A DNA stretch of 64,000 nt, from assembly GCF_001515305.1 (NCBI RefSeq), contig NZ_LNQV01000010.1, positions 41,963-105,962 on the forward strand. Reading direction: 5' to 3'. The number at the start of each line of letters is the position of its first letter. Positions within the stretch are counted from its first letter, which is position 1. The DNA comes from Aquitalea pelogenes (GTDB lineage: Bacteria; Pseudomonadota; Gammaproteobacteria; Burkholderiales; Chromobacteriaceae). Of the stretch, positions 48,467 through 58,627 are shown in pieces. The notes under the pieces were generated by a model, which saw nothing but the letters and a program-made list of their open reading frames with translations, had not been told where the DNA came from and did not search any database. Position numbers and translations under genes: made by a program.

Positions 48467-48709
48467 TTAAGCGCACCCGCCGCCGCAAGAGCCGTTGCCA
48501 CAGCTGTGACCGCCGCCGCCGGAGCTGCCGTTCTTGAAGTCGGTTTCATACCAGCCGGAACCCTTCAGCTGGAAACCGGCAGCAGACAGCTGCTTGTGAT
48601 AGTCGGCACTGCCACAAGCCGGGCACTGGGCGATCGGATCGTCGCTCATCTTCTGCAAATGTTCCTTTGCTGCGCCACAGGCGGTGCAGCGGTATTCGTA
48701 GATCGGCAT
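48467..48709 (-). CDS. FmdB-family zinc-ribbon protein
   Basis: 80 aa. The N-terminal zinc ribbon is MPIYEYRCTACGA then CPACGSADYHKQL, and the chain ends in a Gly/Ser/Cys-rich tail (GGGGHSCGNGSCGGGCA), as in other FmdB proteins. It is a putative regulator with unknown target. AAGGA lies six bases before the ATG. First gene of the operon; its promoter region contains the phased repeats at 48755-48816. Confidence 0.92.
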   Translation of the reverse strand: MPIYEYRCTACGAAKEHLQKMSDDPIAQCPACGSADYHKQLSAAGFQLKGSGWYETDFKNGSSGGGGHSCGNGSCGGGCA

Positions 48710-48754
48710 ATTCCTTGCTCCAACCACTATCTAAATGGCATAAATGGCGTATTC

Positions 48755-48816
48755 TTGCTACAGTGCAACATGAATTTTTGCTACGGTGCAACATAGATTT
48801 TGCTACGGTGCACAAT
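48755..48816. repeat. three phased 17-bp direct repeats between fmdB and fabI
   Basis: TTGCTACAGTGCAACAT (48755), TTGCTACGGTGCAACAT (48778) and TTGCTACGGTGCACAAT (48800) recur every 22-23 bp, about two helical turns. Each contains TTGC...GCA(A) dyad arms. They lie 46-107 bp upstream of fmdB and about 190-250 bp upstream of fabI. A GGTCA/TGACC dyad follows at 48823-48834. The layout fits a cooperative operator array; the regulator is unknown. The rest of the 296-bp gap holds no gene. Confidence 0.8.
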
Positions 48817-49005
48817 AACTCCGGTCATGTGACCTATGATGCAAAATGCGGTCAGGACAGGCAAATGCAAGTCGCCAGCCCGCAAACGGACGATTATATC
48901 CGACTGACGCCGCAATACAAAAATGCTGTTTTTCACGCACTCGCAATATCGCGCTGCCAGGATGCATCAAACCCGTCATCGACCCGCTAAACCCAAGAGG
49001 ATTCC

Positions 49006-49782
49006 ATGGACAGCATTCGCAACATCATCAGTGGCAAAAAAGGCCTGATTGTCGGTATTGCCAACGAAAACAGCATCGCCTATGGCTGCGCCAGCGTGCT
49101 GCGCGAGCTGGGTGCCGAAGTGGCCGTCACCTACCTGAACGCCAAGGCGGAAAAATACGTCCGCCCGCTGGCGGAAAAACTGGAAGCCCCGCTGGTACTG
49201 CCGCTGGACGTGGAACAGCCGGGCCAGATGCAGGAGGTATTCGCCAATATCGAACAACTGTGGGGCAAGCTGGATTTTGTCATCCACTCCATTGCCTTTT
49301 GCCCGATGGAAGACCTGCACGGCCGCGTGGTGGACTGCTCGCGCGAGGGCTTCCAGCAAGCCATGCATGTCTCGTGCTACTCCTTTGTGGAAATGGCCCG
49401 TCATGCCGAACCGCTGATGAAGGATGGCGGCTCGCTGATTACCATGAGCTACTACGGCGCGGACAAAGTGGTGGAAAACTACAACATGATGGGCCCGGTA
49501 AAGGCCGCACTGGAGAGCGTGTCGCGTTACATGGCCAGCGAACTGGGCCACAAGGGCATTCGCGTGCATGCCGTCTCGCCCGGCCCGCTCAAGACCCGTG
49601 CCGCCTCCGGCATTGCCCATTTCGACCAGTTGATCGACGACGCCATTACCCGTGCACCGCAGAACAAGCTGGTGGATATCGAAGACGTGGGCATGACCTG
49701 CGCCTTCCTCATTTCCAACGCCGCCCGCAGCCTGACCGGCCAGACCATCTATGTCGATGGCGGCCACCACATCATGGCCTGA
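49006..49782 (+). CDS. fabI: enoyl-[acyl-carrier-protein] reductase (NADH)
   Basis: 258 aa. SDR-type fold with the NAD motif GLIVGIANENSIAYGCA, SIAFCPMEDL, and the FabI catalytic Tyr-(X)6-Lys in ENYNMMGPVKAALES. It reduces the trans-2-enoyl-ACP in each round of fatty acid synthesis. The N-terminus, beginning MDSIRNIISGKKGLIVG, is typical of an SDR. AAGAGGA precedes the ATG. It is followed at 63 bp by a phosphotransacylase gene. Confidence 0.94.
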   Translation: MDSIRNIISGKKGLIVGIANENSIAYGCASVLRELGAEVAVTYLNAKAEKYVRPLAEKLEAPLVLPLDVEQPGQMQEVFANIEQLWGKLDFVIHSIAFCPMEDLHGRVVDCSREGFQQAMHVSCYSFVEMARHAEPLMKDGGSLITMSYYGADKVVENYNMMGPVKAALESVSRYMASELGHKGIRVHAVSPGPLKTRAASGIAHFDQLIDDAITRAPQNKLVDIEDVGMTCAFLISNAARSLTGQTIYVDGGHHIMA

Positions 49783-49845
49783 TGACACCACGGCCAGCAG
49801 CCTGATGCCGCTGGCCTCCTCCTGCCTGCGCTCCGGAGACCCTGA

Positions 49846-50775
49846 ATGACCCGCGATGACAAAGCATTTGACGACATCCTGCAACAGGCCACCGCACAAG
49901 GCCCGCTTCCCATGGCGGTGGCTCATCCCTGCAGCCGTGAAGCCCTGCTGGGTGCGGTAGAGGCTGCCGATCACGGCATTGCCACCCCCATCCTGATTGG
50001 CCCGCGCAGCAAACTGCTGAAGCTGGCCGAAGAGCTGGATGTGGACATCAGTCGCTTCGAGCTGATCGACACCCCGCACAGCCATGCATCGGCCGAACAG
50101 GCGGTCAAACTGGTGCGTGACGGCTATGCCGACATCCTGATGAAGGGCAGCCTGCATACCGACGAATTCATGACTGAAGTACTGGCGCGCGACACCGGCA
50201 TCCGCACTGACCGCCGCATCAGCCACGTGTTCATCATGAAAGTGGAAAGTTATCCGCGTTATCTGTTCATCACCGACGCCGCCATCAGCATCGAACCGGA
50301 CCTGATGACCAAGCGCGACATCTGCCAGAACGCCATCGACCTCACCCACGCGCTGGGCATTGCCCGCCCCAAGGTGGCCATTCTGGCGGCGGTGGAAACC
50401 ATCAACCCGGCCATGCGCGCCACGCTGGATGCCGCAGCGCTGTGCAAGATGGCTGATCGCGGCCAGATTACCGGTGCCGTGCTGGATGGCCCGCTGGCTT
50501 TTGACAATGCCATCTCCCATGAAGCCGCCGACACCAAGGGCATTGTGTCCCCGGTGGCCGGCGATCCGGACATCCTGCTGGTGCCGGACCTGGAGTCCGG
50601 CAATATGCTGGCCAAGCAACTCACCTACCTGGCAGCCGCCTCGTCGGCCGGCATCGTGATGGGTGCACGCGTGCCCATTGTGCTGACCAGCCGCGCCGAA
50701 GACGCCACCGGCCGTCTGGCCTCTGCCGCCGTCGCCAATGTCCTGGCGCACCGCCGCCGCGGAGCCAGCCAGTGA
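49846..50775 (+). CDS. phosphate acyl(acetyl/butyryl)transferase, Ptb-like
   Basis: 309 aa. Domain of the Pta/Ptb family with MAVAHPCSREALLGAVEAAD, DILMKGSLHTDEFM, ITDAAISIEPDL and GVLDGPL-type AVLDGPLAFDNAIS, without the N-terminal MaoC-like hydratase domain found in some relatives. It interconverts an acyl-CoA and acyl-phosphate. Acetyl- versus butyryl-CoA specificity is not decided by eye. It overlaps ackA by 4 bp (GTGA). Confidence 0.9.
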   Translation: MTRDDKAFDDILQQATAQGPLPMAVAHPCSREALLGAVEAADHGIATPILIGPRSKLLKLAEELDVDISRFELIDTPHSHASAEQAVKLVRDGYADILMKGSLHTDEFMTEVLARDTGIRTDRRISHVFIMKVESYPRYLFITDAAISIEPDLMTKRDICQNAIDLTHALGIARPKVAILAAVETINPAMRATLDAAALCKMADRGQITGAVLDGPLAFDNAISHEAADTKGIVSPVAGDPDILLVPDLESGNMLAKQLTYLAAASSAGIVMGARVPIVLTSRAEDATGRLASAAVANVLAHRRRGASQ

Positions 50776-51932
50776 TCAAGGCCCTGATTGCCGTCAATGC
50801 CGGCTCCTCCACGCTCAAGTTCCGCGCCTATGCCATGGAGGGCGGTGCGCTGCTGATGCGCGGCCTGATCGACCATTTCGGCCAGCCGCACACCAGCCTC
50901 AGCCTGCACGATACCCTGCATCAGCAACTGGAAGAGCGCGAGCTGGGTGATGACAGCCGCGAAGCTGCCGTGGCCGCCATGATCAACACCCTGGCCGATC
51001 ACGGCATTGCCGTCACCGCCGTGGTGCACCGCGTGGTACACGGCGGCAGTCGCTTCCATCAGATCACCCGGCTGGATGAGTCTGTCTGTCAGGCACTGGA
51101 TGACTATGTGCCGCTGGCCCCGCTGCACCAGCCGGTCAGCCTGCAAGTGATCGAAGCTTTCCGCACTGTGGATGCCGGGCTGCTGCAACTGGCCTGCTTT
51201 GATACCGCCTTCCATGCCAGCCAGCCGGAAGTCGCCACCCGCTTTGGCATTGCCCGGCACTGGCATGAAGAAGGCGTGCGGCGTTACGGCTTTCACGGTC
51301 TGTCTTATGCCTCCATCAGCCGTCGCCTGCCGGAGCTGAAGCTGGCCGAACGCAAGGTGGTGGTGTGCCATCTGGGCAGCGGCAGCAGTGCCTGCGCCAT
51401 CGAACATGGGCAAAGCGTGGCATCCAGCATGGGGTTTTCTGCGGTGGACGGGCTGATGATGGGCACGCGCCCCGGCTATCTGGACCCGGAAGTGGTGCTG
51501 TACTGGATGGAACATGAAGGAATGGGGGTGCGCGAGGTACGGCGCGAGCTGTACAAGAACTCCGGCCTGCTGGGCGTCTCCGGCGGCCTGTCGGCCGACA
51601 TGCGCGAGCTGCTGGCAAGCCCCCTGCCTGCAGCACGTGAAGCGGTAGAGCTGTACTGCTACCGCATCGTGCGGGAAATTGCCTCGCTGGCCGCCGCCAT
51701 GAAGGGGCTGGATGCCATCATCTTTACCGCCGGCATTGGCGAACATTCGGCAGAAGTACGTGGCCGGGTGCTGAGCCAGCTGGGCTGGCTGGGCTTTGCT
51801 ATCGACCATGCAGCCAATCTGGCACATGCCCGCAAGCTGACCACTGCCGACAGCCAGCACCACGCTTATGTGCTGGATACCGATGAAGAAGGCGAAATGG
51901 CCAGACAGGCATTTGACCTGCTAAAGCAATAG
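50772..51932 (+). CDS. ackA: acetate kinase (or short-chain acyl kinase)
   Basis: 386 aa. ASKHA fold with ALIAVNAGSSTLKFRAYAME, the catalytic region ACFDTAFHASQP, RYGFHGLSYASISRR, HLGSGSSACAIEHGQSV and IFTAGIGEHSAEVRGRVL. With the preceding transferase it makes ATP from acyl-CoA. The start is GTG at 50772, overlapping the upstream stop, with GGAG eight bases before. Followed by a bidirectional terminator shared with rpsT. Confidence 0.94.
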   Translation: MIKALIAVNAGSSTLKFRAYAMEGGALLMRGLIDHFGQPHTSLSLHDTLHQQLEERELGDDSREAAVAAMINTLADHGIAVTAVVHRVVHGGSRFHQITRLDESVCQALDDYVPLAPLHQPVSLQVIEAFRTVDAGLLQLACFDTAFHASQPEVATRFGIARHWHEEGVRRYGFHGLSYASISRRLPELKLAERKVVVCHLGSGSSACAIEHGQSVASSMGFSAVDGLMMGTRPGYLDPEVVLYWMEHEGMGVREVRRELYKNSGLLGVSGGLSADMRELLASPLPAAREAVELYCYRIVREIASLAAAMKGLDAIIFTAGIGEHSAEVRGRVLSQLGWLGFAIDHAANLAHARKLTTADSQHHAYVLDTDEEGEMARQAFDLLKQ

Positions 51933-51980
51933 GCAATATGGCGTGGCAAATGCACAACACTGCATGCCAGGCAGACAAAC

Positions 51981-52008
51981 AAAAAGCCCCGCCAATGCGG
52001 GGCTTTTA
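51981..52008. terminator. bidirectional terminator between ackA and rpsT
   Basis: AAAAAGCCCCGC-CAAT-GCGGGGCTTTT is symmetrical, with A and T runs, and lies between two convergent genes. Confidence 0.88.
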
Positions 52009-52035
52009 TGTATTTCTTGCAGCGCTGGGCTGGGA

Positions 52036-52299
52036 TCAGGCCATGGCCTTGATCTGAGCGGACAGACGGCTCTTATGACGAGCTGCCTTGTTCTTGTGGA
52101 ACACGCCCTTGTCAGCGATACGGTCGATTACTTTGGTGGAAGCGTGGAACACAACCTTGGCCGCAGCCTTGTCACCACCTTCAATTGCCTTAAGCACTTT
52201 CTTTACTGCAGTACGGAACGCAGTACGCAGGCTGGCGTTGTGCGCGCGCTGCTTAAGGGCTGTGCGTGCACGCTTGCGAGCTTGTGCGCTGTTAGCCAT
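52036..52299 (-). CDS. rpsT: 30S ribosomal protein S20
   Basis: 87 aa, basic and helical: [20 protein letters not shown] at the start, and [17 protein letters not shown] at the end. It binds 16S rRNA early in assembly. The start at 52299 has AGGAGAAAG upstream. It is divergent from murJ, an arrangement shared with many proteobacteria. Confidence 0.97.
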   Translation of the reverse strand: MANSAQARKRARTALKQRAHNASLRTAFRTAVKKVLKAIEGGDKAAAKVVFHASTKVIDRIADKGVFHKNKAARHKSRLSAQIKAMA

Positions 52300-52421
52300 G
52301 AATCTTTCTCCTGATGAGCGGAATCTGAAACCCGCGATTCTAAGCCTTAACAGCAGGTTTTGCAACAATAAACCCGCCAGCGTAAACTAGCCGGCTTGCT
52401 CAACCCTCCCACCCATCATCA

Positions 52422-53957
52422 ATGAACCTGCTCAAGGCGCTGGCTGCAGTCAGCAGCATGACCATGGTGTCGCGCATTCTCGGCCTGGTCCGCGACACGC
52501 TTATCGCCCGCGTATTTGGTGCCGGCATGTCGGCAGATGCCTTCAATGCCGCCTTCAAGATTCCCAACATGTTGCGCCGCCTGTTTGCCGAGGGCGCATT
52601 CTCGCAAGCCTTCGTCCCCATCCTGGGCGAATACAAGAACCAGAAAACCGAAGAAGAAACCCGCGAATTCGTGGCCAAGGTAACCGGCGTGCTGGGTTCG
52701 GTGCTGTTGCTGGTCACCGCCATCGGCATGCTGGCCGCCCCGGCCATCATGTGGATTTCCGCCCCCGGTTTTTATCGCGAACCAGCCAAGGCCGCGCTGT
52801 TTGCCGACATCCTGCGCATATCCTTTCCTTATATCTTTTTCATTTCGCTGTCCTCGATGACCGGCAGCATTCTCAATAGCTGGGGCAAGTTCTCGATTCC
52901 GGCCTTCACGCCCACATTCCTTAACCTCAGCTTCATCGTGTTTGCGCTGTTTTTCACCCACAGCTTTCACCCGCCCATCATGGCCATGGCCTGGGCAGTG
53001 TTTGTTGGCGGGCTGATCCAGCTGGTTTGGCAACTGCCCTTTCTCAAACAGATCGGCATGCTTACCATGCCCATCTTCGACTTCAAGGATGCCGCGGTAT
53101 GGCGGGTGATCCGCCAGATGGGCCCCGCCATTTTCGGCGTATCAGTGGCGCAGATCTCGCTGTTGATCAACTCCACCTTTGCCTCCTTCCTGCCCACCGG
53201 CAGCGTGTCGTGGATGTATTACGCCGACCGGCTGATGGAATTCCCTTCCGGCGTGCTGGGCGTGGCACTGGGGACCATCCTGCTGCCCTCGCTGTCCAAG
53301 CACGCAGCCAGCAAGTCCGATAGCGAATTCAGCGTATTGCTGGACTGGGGCATCCGTCTGTCCTTGCTGCTGGCAGTACCGGCCACCGTAGGCCTGGGCC
53401 TGTTGTCCGGCCCCTTGCTGTCCACCCTGTTCATGTATGGCCGCTTTACCGCCCACGACGCGCTGATGTCGCAGCAGGCGGTGATTGCCTACTCCTTCGG
53501 CCTCCTGGGGCTGATTCTGGTCAAGGTACTGGCACCGGGCTTTTATGCGCGGCAGGACATCAAGACGCCGGTGCGCATTGCGCTGATTACCCTGTGCTGC
53601 ACCCAGCTGATGAATCTGGCCTTTGTCTTCCCGCTCAAGCATGCCGGACTGGCGCTGTCGATCGGCCTCGCCTCCTGCCTGAATGCCGGTCTGCTGCTCT
53701 CCACCCTGCTCAAGCGCAAGATCTACCAGCCGCAAGCGGGCTGGAGCAGCTTCCTTGGCAAGATGGCACTGGCCATCCTGGCCATGGCCGCCGTACTGCT
53801 GCTGCTGCAAGCCGTGCTGCCCATCCACTGGGATGGTCACGCCTGGCAACGGGTGCTCTGGCTGACGCTGCTGGTGGTCGCCGGTGCCATTACCTACTTC
53901 GCCATGCTGTTTGCGCTGGGCTTCCGCCCGCGCCAGTTCATGCGCCGTGAACATTGA
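52422..53957 (+). CDS. murJ: lipid II flippase MurJ
   Basis: 511 aa with about 14 membrane helices. It opens with [20 protein letters not shown] and the MATE-like MOP motif [34 protein letters not shown] is diagnostic for MviN/MurJ. It moves lipid II across the membrane for peptidoglycan synthesis. It is followed at 22 bp by queF. Confidence 0.96.
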   Translation: MNLLKALAAVSSMTMVSRILGLVRDTLIARVFGAGMSADAFNAAFKIPNMLRRLFAEGAFSQAFVPILGEYKNQKTEEETREFVAKVTGVLGSVLLLVTAIGMLAAPAIMWISAPGFYREPAKAALFADILRISFPYIFFISLSSMTGSILNSWGKFSIPAFTPTFLNLSFIVFALFFTHSFHPPIMAMAWAVFVGGLIQLVWQLPFLKQIGMLTMPIFDFKDAAVWRVIRQMGPAIFGVSVAQISLLINSTFASFLPTGSVSWMYYADRLMEFPSGVLGVALGTILLPSLSKHAASKSDSEFSVLLDWGIRLSLLLAVPATVGLGLLSGPLLSTLFMYGRFTAHDALMSQQAVIAYSFGLLGLILVKVLAPGFYARQDIKTPVRIALITLCCTQLMNLAFVFPLKHAGLALSIGLASCLNAGLLLSTLLKRKIYQPQAGWSSFLGKMALAILAMAAVLLLLQAVLPIHWDGHAWQRVLWLTLLVVAGAITYFAMLFALGFRPRQFMRREH

Positions 53958-53979
53958 TACCGTTTTGCAAGGAGTCGCC

Positions 53980-54819
53980 ATGAAACCCCAAGCCATGTCA
54001 CCGGAGCAGTCCCCGCTGGGCAAGACCGTCAGCTATCAGGACCAGTACGACGCCAGCCTGCTGTTTCCCATTCCGCGCAAGATGAAACGCGATGAAATCG
54101 GCGTGGACGAACAGGCGCTGCCCTTTGCCGGCGTGGATATCTGGACCGGTTTCGAACTGTCCTGGCTGAATGCGCGCGGCAAGCCGCAGGTGGGCATTGC
54201 CACCTTCCGCATTCCGGCGGACAGCCCCAACCTGATCGAATCCAAGTCGTTCAAGCTCTACCTGAACAGCTATAACCAGACCCGCATCGCCAGCCTGGCC
54301 GAATTGCAGGCCCAACTGGCTCTCGATCTGTCCAACGCGGCCGGCGGCAGCGTCACGGTCAGCGTGCAGCTGCCACAGGACTTTGCCACAGAACGTATTG
54401 CCGAGCTGGACGGCGACTACATCGACGAGCAGGACATCGCCGTGGACAACTACGCGCCCTGCCCGGACATCCTGCGTGCCGATACCGGCAATATCGTGAG
54501 CGAAACCCTGTGCAGCAATCTGCTGAAGTCCAACTGCCTGGTGACCGGCCAGCCGGACTGGGGCAGCGTGCAGATCCGCTACACCGGCCCCAAGCTGGAC
54601 CGTGAAGCACTGCTGCGCTACCTGATCGGCTTCCGTCAGCACAACGAATTCCACGAGCAATGTGTGGAGCGCATCTTCACCGACATCCTGCGCGCCTGCG
54701 CGCCGGAGCAGCTGACGGTATACGCCCGCTACACCCGCCGCGGCGGCCTGGACATCAACCCCTGGCGCAGCAATGCCGAACAGGCACCGACGGACAATAT
54801 CCGGACGGCACGGCAATAA
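53980..54819 (+). CDS. queF: NADPH-dependent 7-cyano-7-deazaguanine reductase (type II)
   Basis: 279 aa, the two-domain long form. The catalytic Cys and Asp are in [18 protein letters not shown], and [16 protein letters not shown] is the QueF substrate motif. It reduces preQ0 to preQ1 for queuosine in tRNA. AAGGAG lies seven bases before the ATG. Followed by an intrinsic terminator. Confidence 0.96.
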   Translation: MKPQAMSPEQSPLGKTVSYQDQYDASLLFPIPRKMKRDEIGVDEQALPFAGVDIWTGFELSWLNARGKPQVGIATFRIPADSPNLIESKSFKLYLNSYNQTRIASLAELQAQLALDLSNAAGGSVTVSVQLPQDFATERIAELDGDYIDEQDIAVDNYAPCPDILRADTGNIVSETLCSNLLKSNCLVTGQPDWGSVQIRYTGPKLDREALLRYLIGFRQHNEFHEQCVERIFTDILRACAPEQLTVYARYTRRGGLDINPWRSNAEQAPTDNIRTARQ

Positions 54820-54839
54820 AACACTTCTCCGCGCCAAAC

Positions 54840-54869
54840 AAAAAAGGATGCCACCAGGCATCCTTTTTC
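54840..54869. terminator. terminator between queF and the RluA-type gene
   Basis: AAAAAGGATGCC-ACCA-GGCATCCTTTTT lies between convergent genes and should work in both directions. Confidence 0.88.
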
Positions 54870-54889
54870 ATTTGCTTGCCACACCACAC

Positions 54890-55570
54890 TTAAAACGGCG
54901 TCGGGGCGTCGAATTCCATTTCTTCCTGCGTCACCGGGTGACGCAACACCAGCCGCGATGCATGCAGCAGCAGGCGGTCGGCCTTGGCCAGTGCTTCGGG
55001 CGGCGCATAGATATCATCACCCAGAATCGGGTGGCCGCTTTCCAGATGCAGCATGTGCATGCGCAACTGGTGGGCACGCCCGGTTTGCGGGTCCAGCTCC
55101 ATGCGCGAGGTCTGGCGTGTGGTATCGCGCGACACCACGCGGTAATGGGTGATGGCCTCTTTGCCTTCCACGTGGTCGATCTTCTGGCGCGGGCGATTGG
55201 GCCAGTCGATGATCAGCGGCAGGTCGATGGTGCCGCTATTGCTCTGGACGATGCCATCCACCACCGCGATATAGCGCTTCTTGACCTTGCGGTCCATGAA
55301 GGCGATGGACAGCGCCCGCTGCATGGCCGCACCACGGCCAAAGATCACCAGGCCTGATGTGGCCATGTCCAGCCGGTGTACGGTCAGCGCATCCGGATAC
55401 ACTTTTTGCACCCGGCTGATCAGGCAGTCGTCCTTGCCCTCGCCACGGCCAGGCACCGACAGCAGGCCGGAGGGCTTGTCCACCACCAGCAGGCAGTCAT
55501 CCACGTAAATGACTGACAGGCCGGTATCCGGCGGCGGCGTGTAGTTTTCCAGATTATGGGCTTGGCTCAT
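54890..55570 (-). CDS. RluA-family pseudouridine synthase
   Basis: 226 aa, short form without an S4 domain. The active-site motif HRLDMATSGLVIFGRG contains the catalytic Asp; LLVVDKPSGLLSVPGRG and QTGRAHQLRMHMLHL are further RluA motifs. By size and N-terminus it resembles RluA (23S U746 and tRNA position 32), but other members cannot be excluded. Confidence 0.9.
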   Translation of the reverse strand: MSQAHNLENYTPPPDTGLSVIYVDDCLLVVDKPSGLLSVPGRGEGKDDCLISRVQKVYPDALTVHRLDMATSGLVIFGRGAAMQRALSIAFMDRKVKKRYIAVVDGIVQSNSGTIDLPLIIDWPNRPRQKIDHVEGKEAITHYRVVSRDTTRQTSRMELDPQTGRAHQLRMHMLHLESGHPILGDDIYAPPEALAKADRLLLHASRLVLRHPVTQEEMEFDAPTPF

Positions 55571-55734
55571 GGCCGCAACAGGGGAACAGAATAAGTAAAG
55601 AGCGGCGATTATCTTACCCCCGGCCCAGCTTCACAAGCTGTCACCCTGCATTTGCCGGGGAATTGCCACTTGAAATGGCAGCACAACGCCATCACCCTGT
55701 CATGATCAGACCATTCCCCATGCAAGGAGCTGTC

Positions 55735-56445
55735 ATGCCGGAGCGTTTTTACCTCGACCCTTACCAAACCACCCTGGAAACCACGGTCATCCGTCATGAC
55801 GATGCCGGCCTGGTACTGGCAGACACCCTGTGTTACCCGCTGGGCGGCGGCCAGCCCGGTGACACCGCCACGCTCACCCTGGCAGACGGCAGCACGCTGG
55901 CCATCAGCGATACCCGCCGCAACCGCGAAACGCGCGAGATCCTGCACATCACCGCTGCCGATGCCCCGCGACTGACCGCAGGCAGCGCCGTCACCCTGAC
56001 GCTCGACTGGGTGCGCCGTCATCGTCACATGCGGGTGCATACCGGCCTGCATCTGCTGTCGGTGGTGATCAAGGCCGGGGTGACCGGCGGCAATCTGACC
56101 GCAGAAGGCGGTCGACTGGATTTTGATTTGCCGGAAGGCATGGAGCTGGACAAGGACGAGATAGAGGCCGGCCTGAATGCACTGGTGGCACAGGACCTGG
56201 CGGTGAGCATCCAGATGACCAGCGGCGAAGCGCTGAAAGCCCGTCCGGAGCTGATCAAGACCATGTCGGTCACCCCGCCGCTGGAGCTGCCGGAAATCCG
56301 CCTGATCGAAATCGACGGCGTCGACCTGCAACCCTGTGGCGGCACCCATGTGCGCCGCACCGGCGAAATCGGCCGCCTGCTGGTGAAAAAGATTGAAAGC
56401 AAGGGCGCGCGCAACAAGCGGGTGGTGGTGACGCTGGCCGACTGA
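55735..56445 (+). CDS. AlaX-type alanyl-tRNA editing protein
   Basis: 236 aa. Free-standing homologue of the AlaRS editing domain, with zinc ligands in MRVHTGLHLLSVVIK (HxxxH) and LQPCGGTHVRRTGEIG (CxxxH). The N-terminal part matches the AlaRS C-terminal beta-barrel (CYPLGGGQPGDTA). It deacylates Ser- or Gly-mischarged tRNA-Ala. AAGGAG lies before the ATG at 55735. It stands alone. Confidence 0.92.
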   Translation: MPERFYLDPYQTTLETTVIRHDDAGLVLADTLCYPLGGGQPGDTATLTLADGSTLAISDTRRNRETREILHITAADAPRLTAGSAVTLTLDWVRRHRHMRVHTGLHLLSVVIKAGVTGGNLTAEGGRLDFDLPEGMELDKDEIEAGLNALVAQDLAVSIQMTSGEALKARPELIKTMSVTPPLELPEIRLIEIDGVDLQPCGGTHVRRTGEIGRLLVKKIESKGARNKRVVVTLAD

Positions 56446-56466
56446 GGCCTGTTTGCCATCCAGCAC

Positions 56467-56491
56467 AAAGGGGACCCGCAGGTCCCCTTTT
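56467..56491. terminator. terminator between alaX and parE
   Basis: AAAGGGGACC-CGCA-GGTCCCCTTTT, between convergent genes, probably bidirectional. Confidence 0.87.
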
Positions 56492-56523
56492 GCATTGCCC
56501 ATCAACGCCACACAGCAGCTGGC

Positions 56524-58488
56524 TCAGATATCGGCTTCCACCTCGTTACCCTTGGCTTCCATCCAGCTACGGCGGCTGGAAGCCTCGCCCTTGCCCATCA
56601 GCATGACAAAGGTGGACAGGGTTTGCGCCATTTCACCCGGACGCACCTGCACCCGCGACAGGCGGCGGGTATCCGGATTCATGGTGGTGTCCTTCAGCTG
56701 TTCCGGGTTCATCTCGCCCAGACCTTTGAAGCGGGAAATACCCCAGCTGCCTTCGCGCACATTCTCACTGCGCAGACGGTCCAGAATGGCATTGAGCTCG
56801 CCCTCGTCCAGCGCGTAAATCTTGCGTGGCGGACGGTTCTTGCCCGAACCCGGCACATCCACGCGGAACAGCGGCGGCTGCGCGATGTAGATATTGCCGT
56901 TTTCGATCAGGCGCGGGAAATGGCGGAAGAACAAGGTGAGCAACAGCACCTGGATGTGCGAGCCGTCCACGTCGGCATCGGACAGGATGGCAATCTTGCC
57001 GTAACGCTGGCTGGACAGGTCCGGGTGATCATCCGGCCCGTGCGGGTCCACCCCGATGGCAACGGAAATATCGTGGATTTCCGCATTGGAAAACAGCTGA
57101 TCCTTGTCGGTTTCCCAGCTGTTGAGCACCTTGCCGCGCAAAGGCAGGATGGCCTGGTATTCCTTGTCGCGCGCCAGCTTGGCCGAGCCACCGGCCGAGT
57201 CCCCCTCTACCAGGAACAGCTCGTTGCGTTCGATGTCTTCGCTTTCGCAATCAGTCAGCTTGCCCGGCAACACGGCTACGCCGGAGCCTTTTTTCTTCTC
57301 CACCTTCTTGACTGACTTCAGACGCGACTGCGCCTGGCGAATGGCCAGTTCGGCAATCTTCTTGCCCGCTTCCACATTCTGGTTCAGCCATAGCTCCACC
57401 GGGTCGCGCGACAGGCTGGAAATCAGTTTCAGCGCATCACGACTAGTGAGCTTGTCCTTGGTCTGGCCCTGGAATTGCGGGTCCAGCACGCGGGCCGACA
57501 ACACAAAGCGCACCCGGCTCCACACGTCCTCCGCCATCAGCTTGACGCCACGCGGCAGCAGGTTGTGGTGGTCGATGAAGCTCTTCACCGCATCAAACAC
57601 GCCTGCGCGCAAACCTGCTTCGTGGGTGCCGCCGGACGGGGTGGGAATCAGGTTGACATAGCTCTCGCCGCTGGCACCGTCTTCAAACCAGGCCATCGCC
57701 CACTGCACGCCTTCGCCCTTGGCAAATTGCTCGTGGTCGTCACCGATATAGGCCTCGGCGGCAAACAGCGGCGCAATCGGCTCATCGCCGTTGCACAGCT
57801 CGGCCAGATAGCTCTTCAGGCCCTGCGGGTACTGCCATACCTTGACCTCGTCGCCACTGGGCTTCTCAACGGTCAGCGATACCGCCACGCCGGGCAGCAA
57901 CACCGCCTTGGCGCGCAGCAGGCGCTCCAGTTCCGGCAAGGAATAACGCGGGCTTTCAAAATACTTGCCATCCGGCCATACCCGCACCCGGGTGCCGCTG
58001 GTGCGCGGGCCGCAGTCGCCAACGCGGGCCAGGGGTTCAATCACGTCACCGCCGGAAAACACCAGGCGGTGCACGCCGCCCTCACGCTTGACCTCGACTT
58101 CCAGCCGGGTGGACAAGGCATTGGTCACCGACACACCTACGCCATGCAGGCCACCGGAGAAGGCATAGGCACCGCCATCCTTCTTGTTGAACTTGCCGCC
58201 AGCATGCAGCCGGGTGAATACCAGCTCCACCACCGGCACGCCTTCCTGTGGATGCAGGCCCACCGGAATACCGCGGCCATCGTCTTCCACCGACAAGGAA
58301 CCATCCTGGTGCACGGTAACGGCAATCTTGCGGGCATAGCCGCCCAGCGCCTCGTCAGCCGCGTTATCAATCACTTCCTGACAGATATGGGTGGGGTCGG
58401 TGGTGCGGGTGTACATGCCCGGCCTTTCCTTGACCGGCTCCAGCCCCTTGAGCACTCGTACCGAAGATTCGTCGTACTGTTGAGTCAT
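56524..58488 (-). CDS. parE: DNA topoisomerase IV subunit B
   Basis: 654 aa. GHKL ATPase domain ([47 protein letters not shown]), transducer, and TOPRIM domain ([38 protein letters not shown]). Length and the lack of the GyrB insertion favour ParE over GyrB. parC is not in the window. No strong ribosome binding site; the upstream gene rppH is on the same strand. Confidence 0.95.
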   Translation of the reverse strand: MTQQYDESSVRVLKGLEPVKERPGMYTRTTDPTHICQEVIDNAADEALGGYARKIAVTVHQDGSLSVEDDGRGIPVGLHPQEGVPVVELVFTRLHAGGKFNKKDGGAYAFSGGLHGVGVSVTNALSTRLEVEVKREGGVHRLVFSGGDVIEPLARVGDCGPRTSGTRVRVWPDGKYFESPRYSLPELERLLRAKAVLLPGVAVSLTVEKPSGDEVKVWQYPQGLKSYLAELCNGDEPIAPLFAAEAYIGDDHEQFAKGEGVQWAMAWFEDGASGESYVNLIPTPSGGTHEAGLRAGVFDAVKSFIDHHNLLPRGVKLMAEDVWSRVRFVLSARVLDPQFQGQTKDKLTSRDALKLISSLSRDPVELWLNQNVEAGKKIAELAIRQAQSRLKSVKKVEKKKGSGVAVLPGKLTDCESEDIERNELFLVEGDSAGGSAKLARDKEYQAILPLRGKVLNSWETDKDQLFSNAEIHDISVAIGVDPHGPDDHPDLSSQRYGKIAILSDADVDGSHIQVLLLTLFFRHFPRLIENGNIYIAQPPLFRVDVPGSGKNRPPRKIYALDEGELNAILDRLRSENVREGSWGISRFKGLGEMNPEQLKDTTMNPDTRRLSRVQVRPGEMAQTLSTFVMLMGKGEASSRRSWMEAKGNEVEADI

Positions 58489-58627
58489 AAATATATCGTC
58501 GCCTGTAGCGGCCCTGTGCGCAGGGCCTGCCTGGTGATGTCACCATCCCCGCAGGGATGGCCATGATGCTCAAACGGCAGCCCAGGGCCGCCGCTTGCTA
58601 GATGGGTGAAGCAAACCGCCAGGCGGT

